From NCBI GenBank assembly GCA_019636915.1, contig JAHBWQ010000005.1, forward strand, positions 1-49,820: a DNA stretch of 49,820 nt. Reading direction: 5' to 3'. The position numbers were made by a program, and so were the translations under genes. The stretch's first letter is position 1, and the number at the start of each line of letters is the position of its first letter. The notes beneath the pieces were generated by a model that was not told where the DNA came from, ran no database searches, and was given only the letters and a program-made list of their open reading frames with translations. The DNA is from Nitrospira sp. Its GTDB lineage: Bacteria > Nitrospirota > Nitrospiria > Nitrospirales > Nitrospiraceae. Positions 35,681-44,863 of the stretch are shown here, piece after piece.

Positions 35681-37231
35681 ATGAAGTTCCTCGCAGTCCA
35701 TCCCGGTCCGCTGATGTACACCAAGATTTATCTCCGCCTGGAGCCGCTCGGTCTCGAGATGGTCGCGCAGGCCTGTCGCCAAGCGGGGCATGACGTTCGT
35801 CTGATCGATCTGCAGGCGGATACTTGGAAAGACTACGAGGCACTGATCACCAGTTGGAAGCCGGATGCAGTGGCGTTTGGCTGCAACTATTTGGCGAATG
35901 TCCCGGAGATCGTCGATCTCGCGAAACTGACCAAGAGCCTGTTGCCGAATGCCTTTGTCTTCGTTGGGGGGCATAGTGCCTCATTTGTGGCGAGGGACTT
36001 TTTGACGCATGCCAACGGTGCACTTGATTGTGTGCTGAAGGGCGAAGGCGAAGTGGCAGCGCCCAAGTTGCTTGAAGCGGTGGAGCACGACCGCAAAGCG
36101 ATCACCAAGGTTCCCGGTGTGGTGACCCTGGATGGGGAAGGACCACCAGCCCAGTTCATCGAAAATCTGGACGACATTCGTCCCGCGCGTGATTTGCTCC
36201 GGAACCGGCACAAGTACTTCATCGGCGTGTTGGATCCCTGTGCTTCCGTCGAATTTGCACGAGGCTGTCCGTGGGATTGTTCATTCTGCAGCGCCTGGAC
36301 GTTTTATGGGCGCAGCTATCGAACGGTCAGCACCGAAAGGGCGGTGGAAGAGCTCGAACAGGTTCAGGAACCGGGCATCTTTCTGGTAGACGATGTGGCC
36401 TTTATTCAAGCTAAGCAGGGTATGGAGATCGGCGAAGCCGTCGCCCGTCGCGGAATCAAGAAACAGTACTACATGGAAACGCGTGGCGACGTCTTGCTGC
36501 GCAATAAAGAAGTCTTTCAGTTTTGGAAGAAGCTCGGGCTCCAGTACATGTTCTTGGGCGTTGAGGCCATCGATGAAGAGGGCCTCAAGATGCATCGTAA
36601 ACGTATCTCACTGGGCCGAAACTTTGAAGCGCTGGAGTTTGCTCGATCGCTCGGCATTACCGTCGCCATCAATTTGATCGCAGATCCGGACTGGGATCGG
36701 CAACGGTTCGAGACCGTTCGGCAATGGTGCTTGGAGATCCCGGAAATCGTGAACATCAGCGTGAACACACCCTATCCCGGCACCGAAAGCTGGCATACCG
36801 AATCACGCAAGTTCCAGACGAGAGACTACCGGCTGTTCGACATTCAACATGCCGTGCTGCCGACGAAAATGCCGCTGCCGGAGTTTTATGAGGAACTCGT
36901 CAAGACGCAACAGGTCTTGAACAAGAAACATCTGGGCTGGGCCGCGCTCAAGGGGACGGCGAAGATCGCAGCCGGACATCTGATGCGTGGGCAGACTAAC
37001 TTCATCAAGATGCTGTGGAAGTTCAACAGCGTCTACAATCCCAAACTCCAGATCGCTGATCACCAGCGCCGACCGACCTACGAGATGACGCTTCCCTCAG
37101 CTCCACAAGAGATGAAGAATCTCGACGCCAAGCAGCTGTTCATTCTGCCGGCCAAGGGACGACGGGGGCGTGCCCTCGACGAGTCGAGCGAACAGTTTGT
37201 GGAGGCGACTCGGACGGGGACGAGTATTTAG
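35681..37231 (+). CDS. hpnR: Hopanoid C-3 methylase HpnR (B12-binding radical SAM)
   Basis: The 516-residue enzyme pairs a cobalamin-binding domain (1-140; YTKIYLRLEPLGLEMVAQAC, GHDVRLIDLQADTW, VFVGGHSASFVA) with a radical SAM domain. Its cluster ligands are Cys196, Cys200 and Cys203 in ARGCPWDCSFCSAW. This arrangement and the N-terminal sequence fit HpnR, which adds the C-3 methyl group to hopanoids using methylcobalamin and SAM. Start ATG 35681 follows gaggagg. TTG 35672 is an in-frame alternative. No other hpn gene is in the window, so the identification is by sequence, not context. A related B12-radical SAM methylase remains possible. Confidence 0.82.
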   Translation: MKFLAVHPGPLMYTKIYLRLEPLGLEMVAQACRQAGHDVRLIDLQADTWKDYEALITSWKPDAVAFGCNYLANVPEIVDLAKLTKSLLPNAFVFVGGHSASFVARDFLTHANGALDCVLKGEGEVAAPKLLEAVEHDRKAITKVPGVVTLDGEGPPAQFIENLDDIRPARDLLRNRHKYFIGVLDPCASVEFARGCPWDCSFCSAWTFYGRSYRTVSTERAVEELEQVQEPGIFLVDDVAFIQAKQGMEIGEAVARRGIKKQYYMETRGDVLLRNKEVFQFWKKLGLQYMFLGVEAIDEEGLKMHRKRISLGRNFEALEFARSLGITVAINLIADPDWDRQRFETVRQWCLEIPEIVNISVNTPYPGTESWHTESRKFQTRDYRLFDIQHAVLPTKMPLPEFYEELVKTQQVLNKKHLGWAALKGTAKIAAGHLMRGQTNFIKMLWKFNSVYNPKLQIADHQRRPTYEMTLPSAPQEMKNLDAKQLFILPAKGRRGRALDESSEQFVEATRTGTSI

Positions 37232-37483
37232 TTCTCTTGCTTCCTTGGCCGAGGCTGAGGACCGTCGCTATTCATCGGCTGGCCCAGCAAGGGAGCCACA
37301 CTCTGGTGGGCCACGTGCGGCAAAAGAGTTTGTATCCTTCAGATCGTGCGAGGGGACATCTCGACGGACATCACTGGGCTCCTTAGACTGCGCTCCCAAT
37401 TAGGTCATAAACCTCGACTCACCCTTCTCTCCATCGCCCTGTTATACTGATCCATCCCTTCATTCAATTCGAGAGTGATCGCC

Positions 37484-38941
37484 ATGAGCTCTCCGACTTG
37501 GGACGAACTTGCCGAGCTTGCGCTGAAACGTATTGCCGCCTCAGGCGCGGAGTATGGCGACATTCGCATTCAAGACAGCATCACCGAGCACATTGAGGGC
37601 GAAGACCGCAGGATCGCTTCGATCAACGATGTCCGGGACATCGGCTTTGGGGTGCGCGTGCTCTATCACGGAGCCTGGGGATTCGCGGCGAGTTCGATCT
37701 TGTCGCTGGAAGAAGTGCCGAGGGTCGCTGACCTGGCCACTGAAATTGCCAAGGGATCTGCTTCCGTCGCGCTTGAGAAAGTCCGATTAGCTCCGGAACC
37801 GGTTCATCACGATCGTGTGGTTACGCTTTGCCGCATTGATCCCTTCCGCGTTCCGCTCAAAAACAAAACAGACTTGTTGCTGAACGTGATGGAAACTCTC
37901 CATCGACGAGAGGGGGTCGCACGAAGCCGTGCAAGCTTGTGGGCGCGTCGAGACAGGAAATTGTTTGTGTCGACGGAAGGATCACGTTTGGAATTCGATC
38001 TGCTGGCCGCACAAGGTGACTGTACCGCAACGGCACTGCATGAAGGTCGGTTTGTGTCGCGCAGCTTCAGTACGCCACATCTCAGGAAAGGCTACGAGCT
38101 GATCGAAGAAGCTGATCTTCTGCGGGCGGCTTCTCGTGTCGCCGATCAAGCCGTTGAAAAGGTCAAGGCGCCAGTGGTGAATGCGGGTCTGTTTGATCTC
38201 GTACTCGATCCGGAGCATCTGTCCTTGACCATTCACGAGTCTTGCGGTCATCCGAGTGAACTTGACCGTGCGCTCGGGTACGAAGCCAATTATGCCGGCA
38301 CCAGTTTTTTGACAACGGAGAAATTGGGAACCTTTCGGTACGGCTCTCCGCATGTGAACCTCGTGGCCGATAACACCGAACCAGAAACACTTGCTGCGAC
38401 CGGCTACGATGACGATGGCGTTGTTTGTCAGCAATGGGACATTGTTCGCAACGGAATCTTCGTCGGCTACTGTACCAATCGGGAAGTTGCACCGAAGATT
38501 GGTGCGACCCGTTCACGTGGGTCAAACCGCGCTGATGGGTGGGGGAGTGTTCCGATTGTCCGCATCGCCAATATCGGACTTGAGCCAGGCTCAGCGACCG
38601 TCGATCAACTGATTGCCGATGTGAAACGGGGCATTTACATCGAAGGCCATGGGTCCTACAGCATTGATCAACGGCGGTACAACTTCCAGTTCGGCGGTGA
38701 CGCATTTTGGCTGATTGAAAACGGCAAGCGGACTCATATGGTGCGAGACGTGATCTACCATGGTATCACGCCGGAGTTCTGGAACAGCTGCGATGGTGTG
38801 GCTGATCGATCGGCTCGTCGTCGGTATGGATTCATTACCTGTGGGAAAGGGCAGCCAGGTCAGTCCGGCTGGATGACCCATGCCGCTTCAACGGCAAGGT
38901 TTCGCCAAGTGCAGGTGATCAGAGGAGAGGGTCACTCATGA
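37484..38941 (+). CDS. tldD: TldD metalloprotease subunit
   Basis: About 485 residues of the TldD/PmbA family. With TldE it forms a heterodimeric protease that degrades peptides and matures some modified peptides. The metal site of TldD is visible as TIHESCGHPSE. Other family blocks are FGVRVLYHGAWGFAASS, GSYSIDQRRYNFQFGGDAFW and MVRDVIYHGITPEFW. GTG 37475 is a possible earlier start, but ATG 37484 fits better. It overlaps the pmbA-like gene by 4 bases (ATGA), so both subunits are co-translated. Confidence 0.93.
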   Translation: MSSPTWDELAELALKRIAASGAEYGDIRIQDSITEHIEGEDRRIASINDVRDIGFGVRVLYHGAWGFAASSILSLEEVPRVADLATEIAKGSASVALEKVRLAPEPVHHDRVVTLCRIDPFRVPLKNKTDLLLNVMETLHRREGVARSRASLWARRDRKLFVSTEGSRLEFDLLAAQGDCTATALHEGRFVSRSFSTPHLRKGYELIEEADLLRAASRVADQAVEKVKAPVVNAGLFDLVLDPEHLSLTIHESCGHPSELDRALGYEANYAGTSFLTTEKLGTFRYGSPHVNLVADNTEPETLAATGYDDDGVVCQQWDIVRNGIFVGYCTNREVAPKIGATRSRGSNRADGWGSVPIVRIANIGLEPGSATVDQLIADVKRGIYIEGHGSYSIDQRRYNFQFGGDAFWLIENGKRTHMVRDVIYHGITPEFWNSCDGVADRSARRRYGFITCGKGQPGQSGWMTHAASTARFRQVQVIRGEGHS

Positions 38942-40281
38942 CCAGCGTGAGTGGGAGGTCGTGGCCACACATGACGAGTCGCGATGAGTTTCGTTTTCTC
39001 AGCAATCTGGTCTTCACACGTTCGTCCGCCGGTCAGACGATGGTCAGCCTTCATGACCACCATGCCGGAACGACCCGATTCGCCAACAATCAGGTTGTAC
39101 AAAATGTCGACACAAGACGGGGGATACTATCCGTTAGCGTTGCATGTGATGGGCGGCATGGAACGGCCAGTACGACGGATTTTACGGCCGGAGCCATCCA
39201 GGACACCTTAGTACGTGCCGAGCGGATTGCCAGAGTCTCTCCGTTCGATCCTGAGTATCTCCCTCCTCCTCCACCGTATGAGTTTCCGGTGCGCGACACT
39301 GCAAGATCAGAGACGGTGGCAGCGGGACCATCTCGACGTCTGGAGTATGCCAATGAAGCGATCGGCCAGTGTCGAATGGAGAATCTTATGGCGGCGGGGA
39401 TCGTGTCGTCATCAATGACGGCGGTTGGAATTGCTGCTGGCAATGGGCTCTTCGGCTATGAGCATCGGGGAGAGGCACGATTTAGTCTGACTGTACAAGC
39501 CGGAGACGCAACAGGCTGGAGTGCAGCTGCGCATCGGTCGATCGATCACCTCAGGGTCCAAGAGCGGACATTAGCCGCCATCAGGAAAGCCAAGTCTGGC
39601 CGTGACGTGCAGGAACTGCCTGCGGGGGATTATCCCGTCATTCTTGAGCCGGCTGCTGTAGCTGGACTTTGGGCTTGGCTGATCTGGGCACTCGATGCCA
39701 AATCCTATGCAAAGGGGACCAGTCCCTTCGCAGGGAAACTGGGCGGTCTCGTCGTGGACGAACGGATCCGCCTCCGGAATATGCCGGATCATCCCGACCT
39801 ATTGGGAGAGGGATTTACCGCCGAGGGGTTAGCAAGCGGTGCATCGGTGTGGATCGATCACGGAATTCTACGGCAGCTAGTTTATGACCGGTTTACGGCT
39901 AAGGCTGATGGAGTGGACCCCATCCCTACACTGGACGCCCCAGCTTTGTCTGTAGAGGGACTCCCCGTTGCCTCGATTCAGGACCTTGTGAAGAACACGG
40001 AACGGGCGATTCTGGTCACGAATTTTTGGTATATCCGGCCCGTCAATGCTCGAAACTTATTGCTCACTGGTATGACACGCGATGGTACATTCCTGGTGGA
40101 GAAGGGGGAGATCGTGTCCGCCGTGAAGAATTTCCGCTTTCATGACAGCCCGCTTGCGGTATTTCAGCGAATTGAGGCCTGGACACATCCGATGGAAGCG
40201 GTGAATGCAGAGATTGGAAAGATGCTCGTCCCGGCTATGGTTTTGCCACGGTTTCATTTTTCCAGTATGACCAAGTTTTAA
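38938..40281 (+). CDS. pmbA: TldE/PmbA metalloprotease subunit
   Basis: The 447 residues match the TldE/PmbA partner. The family N-terminus (FTRSSAGQTMVSLHDHHAGT) and the core GDYPVILEPAAVAGLWAWL are present. The TldD-type HExxxH is absent, as expected for this subunit. It begins within the last codon of tldD. The C-terminal block LLLTGMTRDGTFLVEKGEIV is typical of the family. Substrates cannot be told from the window, as no modified-peptide biosynthesis gene is adjacent. Confidence 0.91.
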   Translation: MTSVSGRSWPHMTSRDEFRFLSNLVFTRSSAGQTMVSLHDHHAGTTRFANNQVVQNVDTRRGILSVSVACDGRHGTASTTDFTAGAIQDTLVRAERIARVSPFDPEYLPPPPPYEFPVRDTARSETVAAGPSRRLEYANEAIGQCRMENLMAAGIVSSSMTAVGIAAGNGLFGYEHRGEARFSLTVQAGDATGWSAAAHRSIDHLRVQERTLAAIRKAKSGRDVQELPAGDYPVILEPAAVAGLWAWLIWALDAKSYAKGTSPFAGKLGGLVVDERIRLRNMPDHPDLLGEGFTAEGLASGASVWIDHGILRQLVYDRFTAKADGVDPIPTLDAPALSVEGLPVASIQDLVKNTERAILVTNFWYIRPVNARNLLLTGMTRDGTFLVEKGEIVSAVKNFRFHDSPLAVFQRIEAWTHPMEAVNAEIGKMLVPAMVLPRFHFSSMTKF

Positions 40282-40336
40282 AAACAGTAATGAATGCGAA
40301 TATGTTTATACCGCTGCTGAATAAAAAGGTTGACTC

Positions 40337-40365
40337 TTGACGCCGTGAGGAGTAGGTACATTAAT
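40337..40365 (+). promoter_or_regulatory. Possible sigma-70-type promoter for the coiled-coil protein gene
   Basis: ttgacg at 40337-40342 is followed after 17 bases by attaat at 40360-40365. This is a fair -35/-10 pair located 37 bases before the ATG at 40402. It is a pattern match only. A second ttgact lies 7 bases upstream. Confidence 0.35.
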
Positions 40366-40401
40366 TGTAAGTGACTAGGTCCAAATGAAGGGATCCGCTC
40401 C

Positions 40402-41070
40402 ATGCCCCCGCGATTCAATAAAGAACCAATCAACCTGATCAATCGTATCCCATCACAAAAGCAGATCGATGAGGCGCGGCCCGTTCCCCCAGCATACGGC
40501 CAGGTTTTGCTGCAGGCGGGGGCTCTCTGTGTCCAGAAAGTCCGTAATTTCTTTGCACATGTAACGCGCTATGTGGGGGAGACCTCTGCTCGAGTCAGAA
40601 AGCCGCTTGCGCTTCCGGATCATACGAAAGTACGGATGGACAGGCGTGAAGGTTTTGGCGGTTATGGGGTGGGACGGATGAACGTGGTCGAAGAACACAC
40701 CCAGGTGGCAGCCACTTCGTTGGCACCAAACGTCACCATTCTCAAAAATGCCACTCCTGTTCAGTCAGCAGAAGTTGCAGACCTTCGAGCCTGCTTGGTT
40801 GGACAACAGGATGAGATTGCTCGGCTGACGTCGCACATTCAAGAGCTGACCTCACTAGTGAGCGCTCAACAGCAGGTTCTTGTTCATCTCGGGAAAGAAC
40901 TTGAAACCGGAGAGTTTTCAACCACATCGAATGGAACAGCGGCTGCCACAGTGAAGCGAAACCGTGTTGGCCGAAAGAAGCCGCCTGTCACTGAAGCGCA
41001 GAATCATCCCCAGGGAAATGAACACCCCTTTCCTCATCAGGAAACTGAAGGCCCGTCGCTTAACGTGTAG
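40402..41070 (+). CDS. Hypothetical protein with C-terminal coiled coil
   Basis: The 222 residues have no family that I recognise. The N-terminal third is basic and Pro-containing. Residues about 125-165 form a coiled coil (AEVADLRACLVGQQDEIARL, SLVSAQQQVLVHLGKEL). The C-terminus is a Lys/Arg then Asn/His/Pro-rich disordered tail. There is no signal peptide or TM helix. A possible promoter lies at 40337. It may be a structural or scaffolding protein. Confidence 0.68.
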   Translation: MPPRFNKEPINLINRIPSQKQIDEARPVPPAYGQVLLQAGALCVQKVRNFFAHVTRYVGETSARVRKPLALPDHTKVRMDRREGFGGYGVGRMNVVEEHTQVAATSLAPNVTILKNATPVQSAEVADLRACLVGQQDEIARLTSHIQELTSLVSAQQQVLVHLGKELETGEFSTTSNGTAAATVKRNRVGRKKPPVTEAQNHPQGNEHPFPHQETEGPSLNV

Positions 41071-41154
41071 CGCTAAGCTTTAACGGGTTACCTGTCGGGT
41101 TTCCTTACGCCATTTTTTGAAACGAATACGACCTCAGTTCTCTGTGAGGGGGAG

Positions 41155-42852
41155 GTGACGTCTGTGGTCTCCTCATCCTCTAGTCAGGTGCCTACCTCGT
41201 CTGCTAAGAATCTGTCGATGATGGCCGGTCGTGTCTCATTGTGTATCGCGCTCTGTCTGAGTCTGTCTGTCCTAGAGTCGGAGGCAGCTGAGCGCGTGGC
41301 GAGTCGAGTCCCTCTTTTTGAGAATCTCGGGACCCTGCACCATCCGATCACCACGCGTTCCAAGGAGGCCCAACGATATTTTGACCAAGGGTTGCGGTTT
41401 GTGTATGCCTTTAATCATGAGGAGGCGATCCGCGCGTTTGAGGAGGCAGCTAGACTGGATCCTTCCGCTGCAATGCCCTATTGGGGCATCGCACTGGCGC
41501 TCGGGCCTAATATTAATGCAGCCATGGACAAGACCGATGAACGCCGAGCCCGGGAGGCCTTGCAGAAGGCCCGGTCCTACAGTACGCAAGCGACCCGAGT
41601 CGAACAAGCCTATATCTATGCAATCGGCAAGCGCTACAGCCTGAAGGGATCCACCAGACTGGTCATGGATAAAGCCTATGCGGATGCGATGCGAGTCGTC
41701 TGGAAACAGTTCCCTGACGATCCCGATGCCGGGGTGTTGTTTACGGAAGCCCTCATGGACCTCCACCCCTGGGATCTCTGGACCGTCAATGGAAAGCCGA
41801 AGTCCGGGACGGAGGAAATTGTCTCAACGTTGGAGACGGTTCTTGCAAGAGTGCCAAATCATCCTGGGGCCTGTCACTACTTCATCCATGCCATGGAAGC
41901 ATCACCGACTCCAGAGCGAGCCTTGGCTTGTGCGGAGCGGTTACCTGGGTTGATGCCTGGAGCTGCACATCTCGTCCATATGCCGGCGCATATCCGCATG
42001 CGACTCGGCCACTATCATGAAGCAGCAGAACACAATGCACAGGCTGCCGAAATCGACAGGCGCTATTTGGCAGGAAAACCCTCTACCGGCGACGATGCTG
42101 ATGGGTACTACCGGCACAACCTCCATTTCCTCTGGGCTTCCTTGGTGATGGAGGGACGAAGCGCTGAAGCCATGAAGGTCGCCCGACAATTAACGGCGAC
42201 GATAACGGAAACGCAGGTACGGCACGATCCATCGAAGGAATCGTACCTGCCTGTGCCGCTGTGGTCGATGATCCGCTTTGGACAGTGGGAAGCGCTGCTG
42301 AAGGAACTGCCTCCACCGAACACCCTTCGACTGAAACAGGCGATTTGGCGATTGGGACGAGGTATGGCACTGATTGCATCCGGCCGGGTGCCTGGAGCCG
42401 AAGGAGAGCATGCCGCATTGGCGACGCTGGCAAAACGATTTGGACGAAACAGGACAGTCGAAGAACAAACGGAACGGGCACTCATTCAGATTGCCGAGCG
42501 ACTGCTTGCCGGGGAGATCGCCACGCATCACAAGCACTATGACGAGGCAAGTACAGCCCTTCGAGAGGCCATCAAATTGGAAGACGCACTGCCCTACACG
42601 GAACCACCGTTCTGGCCCATTCCAGTGCGCCACTATCTAGGAGTCGTCTTGCAGAAGGCGGGACGAGCTCACGAAGCCGAATCGGTCTACCGAGCCGATC
42701 TGACCAAGAATCCACACAACGGATGGGCGCAGTACGGGTTGATGCAGAGCCTTCGTGCTCAACGGAAAGACCGTGACGCGAACGAGGTTGAGAAGCAATG
42801 GAAGCGGGCATGGGCCCATGCAGACGTGAATCTGGTCGCGTCTCGATTTTGA
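41155..42852 (+). CDS. Exported TPR-repeat protein
   Basis: The 565 residues carry a signal-like stretch (SLCIALCLSLSVLESEAAER) some 30 residues in. TPR-type helical repeats begin YFDQGLRFVYAFNHEEAIRA and FEEAARLDPSAAMPYWGIAL and recur to the C-terminus (LQKAGRAHEAESVYRADLTK). The start is unsure: GTG 41155 lies directly on the ggggag, GTG 41164 is better spaced, and ATG 41218 would give the cleanest signal peptide. Its partner is unknown. It ends 25 bases before the LOG-like gene. Confidence 0.84.
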   Translation: MTSVVSSSSSQVPTSSAKNLSMMAGRVSLCIALCLSLSVLESEAAERVASRVPLFENLGTLHHPITTRSKEAQRYFDQGLRFVYAFNHEEAIRAFEEAARLDPSAAMPYWGIALALGPNINAAMDKTDERRAREALQKARSYSTQATRVEQAYIYAIGKRYSLKGSTRLVMDKAYADAMRVVWKQFPDDPDAGVLFTEALMDLHPWDLWTVNGKPKSGTEEIVSTLETVLARVPNHPGACHYFIHAMEASPTPERALACAERLPGLMPGAAHLVHMPAHIRMRLGHYHEAAEHNAQAAEIDRRYLAGKPSTGDDADGYYRHNLHFLWASLVMEGRSAEAMKVARQLTATITETQVRHDPSKESYLPVPLWSMIRFGQWEALLKELPPPNTLRLKQAIWRLGRGMALIASGRVPGAEGEHAALATLAKRFGRNRTVEEQTERALIQIAERLLAGEIATHHKHYDEASTALREAIKLEDALPYTEPPFWPIPVRHYLGVVLQKAGRAHEAESVYRADLTKNPHNGWAQYGLMQSLRAQRKDRDANEVEKQWKRAWAHADVNLVASRF

Positions 42853-42877
42853 GAGTGGTGATGTTGTGGAGGCAGGC

Positions 42878-43420
42878 ATGCGATTTGTCGTTGGAGTGAT
42901 GGGACCAGCCAAAGCACCGAAAAAGGATCTCGACAACGCGCGAGTCCTTGGTGAGTTTATTGCCAGACGTGGCTGGGTGGTGCTGACGGGAGGAAAAGAC
43001 GTGGGCGTCATGGACGCCGCCTGTGAAGGCGCCAAACGGGTGGGGGGTAGTCTGACCATCGGTGTCTTGCCGACGGCGAAGGATAAAGTGTCTCGCCATG
43101 TCGATGTGTCCATCATCACCGAAATGGGGAGCGGTCGGAACAACATCAACGTGTTGAGCAGCCATGTCGTGGTGGTGTGTGGATTGAGCGGGTCGGGCAC
43201 GGTCTCGGAAGTGGCATTGGCCGTCAAGGCCGGGAAGCCCGTCATTCTGGTCGCTGCTACGGAGGCGGACGTGGCGTTCTTCCGTAAACTCGACAAGCGC
43301 TTGGTCAATGCGGCGGCAACACCTGAGGAAGCCATCGAGCTCATCATGAAGCTGATGGATAAGCGGCAACGACGGGCACACCGTACGGAACAGGAAACCT
43401 ACGGCTATCTGCCGGTCTAG
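42878..43420 (+). CDS. LOG/TIGR00725-like Rossmann nucleotide-binding protein
   Basis: About 180 residues from ATG 42878, with GTG 42866 an alternative. The fold is the Rossmann type of the LOG (lysine decarboxylase-like)/DprA family: VVGVMGPAKAP at the start, VVLTGGKDVGVMDAACEGAK in the first nucleotide loop, and GLSGSGTVSEVALAVKAGKP corresponding to PGGxGTxxE. Members cleave nucleotide monophosphates or bind nucleotides. Which applies is unclear because the PGG motif is modified to GSG here. Confidence 0.82.
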   Translation: MRFVVGVMGPAKAPKKDLDNARVLGEFIARRGWVVLTGGKDVGVMDAACEGAKRVGGSLTIGVLPTAKDKVSRHVDVSIITEMGSGRNNINVLSSHVVVVCGLSGSGTVSEVALAVKAGKPVILVAATEADVAFFRKLDKRLVNAAATPEEAIELIMKLMDKRQRRAHRTEQETYGYLPV

Positions 43421-43551
43421 CGGGGCAACTGGTGAATGCGCAGCCAGCTCTTTCGCAGTCCATGTGATGCGAGAGAGATCCCATAAAGTGTGTCGTCGGA
43501 CGATGTAAGAATGGAGCCTCTGCGACGACAATAAGGGAGGAGGACACCAAC

Positions 43552-44172
43552 ATGACAACTCAACGGCGGTTCCTGGCTCTGGCAAACGGTCTCATCATAT
43601 GCATGAGTCTCGCGAACTTCTCACTCGTCGAAACATCAGGCGCATCCCAAATCGCCAAGGCGTATTTTGCCGGCGGCTGTTTCTGGTGCATGGAGGAAGC
43701 GTTTGAAAAGGTAGACGGCGTCGTCAGCGTCGTATCCGGATATATGGGGGGCACCGTGACCAACCCGACCTACGAGGAGGTGTCCGCCGGACGCACAGGC
43801 CATGCGGAGTCGGTGGAAGTCACCTACGACCCCACGAAGGTTTCCTATCAGAAGCTCCTCGATGCCTTTTGGCACAATGTGGATCCACTCACACCCAACG
43901 CGCAGTTTTGCGATCATGGCTCCCAGTACCGATCTGCCATCTTCTATTCCAGCGAGGAGGAAAAGCGACAAGCGGAAGAATCGAAATCCGCAATCGAGCA
44001 GGCCAAGAAATTTCCAGCCCCGATCGTGACGCAGCTCGTGCCTGCGGCGACCTTCTATCCAGCCGAAGGCTATCACCAGGATTACTACAAGAAGAACCCG
44101 CTCCGTTATAAGTACTACAAGTACGGATGTGGGAGAGCCAATCGGTTGGAAGCCCTATGGGGGAAACCGTAG
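43552..44172 (+). CDS. msrA: Exported peptide-methionine (S)-S-oxide reductase
   Basis: This MsrA repairs methionine-S-sulfoxide. The catalytic motif GGCFWCMEE has Cys43, and downstream GYMGGTVTNPTYEEVSAGRT, AILF-type strands and FYPAEGYHQDYYKKN are typical. The C-terminal Cys in YKYGCGRAN could serve as the resolving residue. An N-terminal signal peptide of about 31 residues (ALANGLIICMSLANFSLVET) suggests periplasmic action. A strong gggaggagg precedes the ATG. Confidence 0.94.
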   Translation: MTTQRRFLALANGLIICMSLANFSLVETSGASQIAKAYFAGGCFWCMEEAFEKVDGVVSVVSGYMGGTVTNPTYEEVSAGRTGHAESVEVTYDPTKVSYQKLLDAFWHNVDPLTPNAQFCDHGSQYRSAIFYSSEEEKRQAEESKSAIEQAKKFPAPIVTQLVPAATFYPAEGYHQDYYKKNPLRYKYYKYGCGRANRLEALWGKP

Positions 44173-44863
44173 CGATCAACGGCCTGCCCTGAGCAGGAAG
44201 GTGGCTTGGAAAGCGACAGTTCAGGAGAGGACGAATAGTTTCATGGCATCGCATTAAGCGCACGCAGTCGGTAAGGCTGTGAATTTGAGGGCTTGCAACG
44301 TAGGTGGCGAAGCGTTGCCGTCTGAACTCCTCCTCCCTTGGTTAACAAACAACTTGATCATTAGCTAATATCAGAACCCCATTCCGAGACTCGGCTCAAG
44401 TCCATCTCCTAACCACCTCCACTCACTTTTAGAACCATTGGCCTGTTGGTCTCGTGCGCGAGCAACGGGAATGCAGACCGACGAGAAGTGTACAAGCTGT
44501 CAGGAGAATTCATGGCGTAAGTGGTCAGGTTTGCAGATGGGCCGATGTGGGAGACGCGGAGCCCACCACGCCATGCAGGGGGGCGCAGAGAGAGAAGGGC
44601 AGCCCGATTAGTCCTCCGTGCTCATGGAACGCCCAGCATAAGAACCCGCTGGTACAACGCACTCAAGCTAGGACTACCAAGGTTCTCCAATAAGAAAAGG
44701 GAATAAGCAGGCTTGGAATGGGCTCTTTATGCTTTGTCACTTTTGGGGACGCGTGGGGTCAAACATACTAGGAGCAGTGGAAATGAGGCGATGGATACTG
44801 AAAGGGCTTTGAAGTAGACTCCATCGAGTCTCCAGATACAAGTCAGATCCTTAAGGGGGAACC
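44173..44863. other. Gene-free interval
   Basis: About 690 bases between msrA and the AIPR gene, the longest interval in the window without a gene. No tRNA, clear repeat or supported ORF was found; an ORF at 44454-44693 has no ribosome-binding sequence and a composition unlike protein. The interval becomes AT-richer just before 44864, consistent with an inserted defence gene. A good aggggga lies just upstream of that gene. Confidence 0.5.

Noticed and set aside
44454..44706. ORFs and GC-rich inverted segments before the AIPR gene that might be an IS remnant.
   Set aside because: No transposase motif or repeat ends could be identified.
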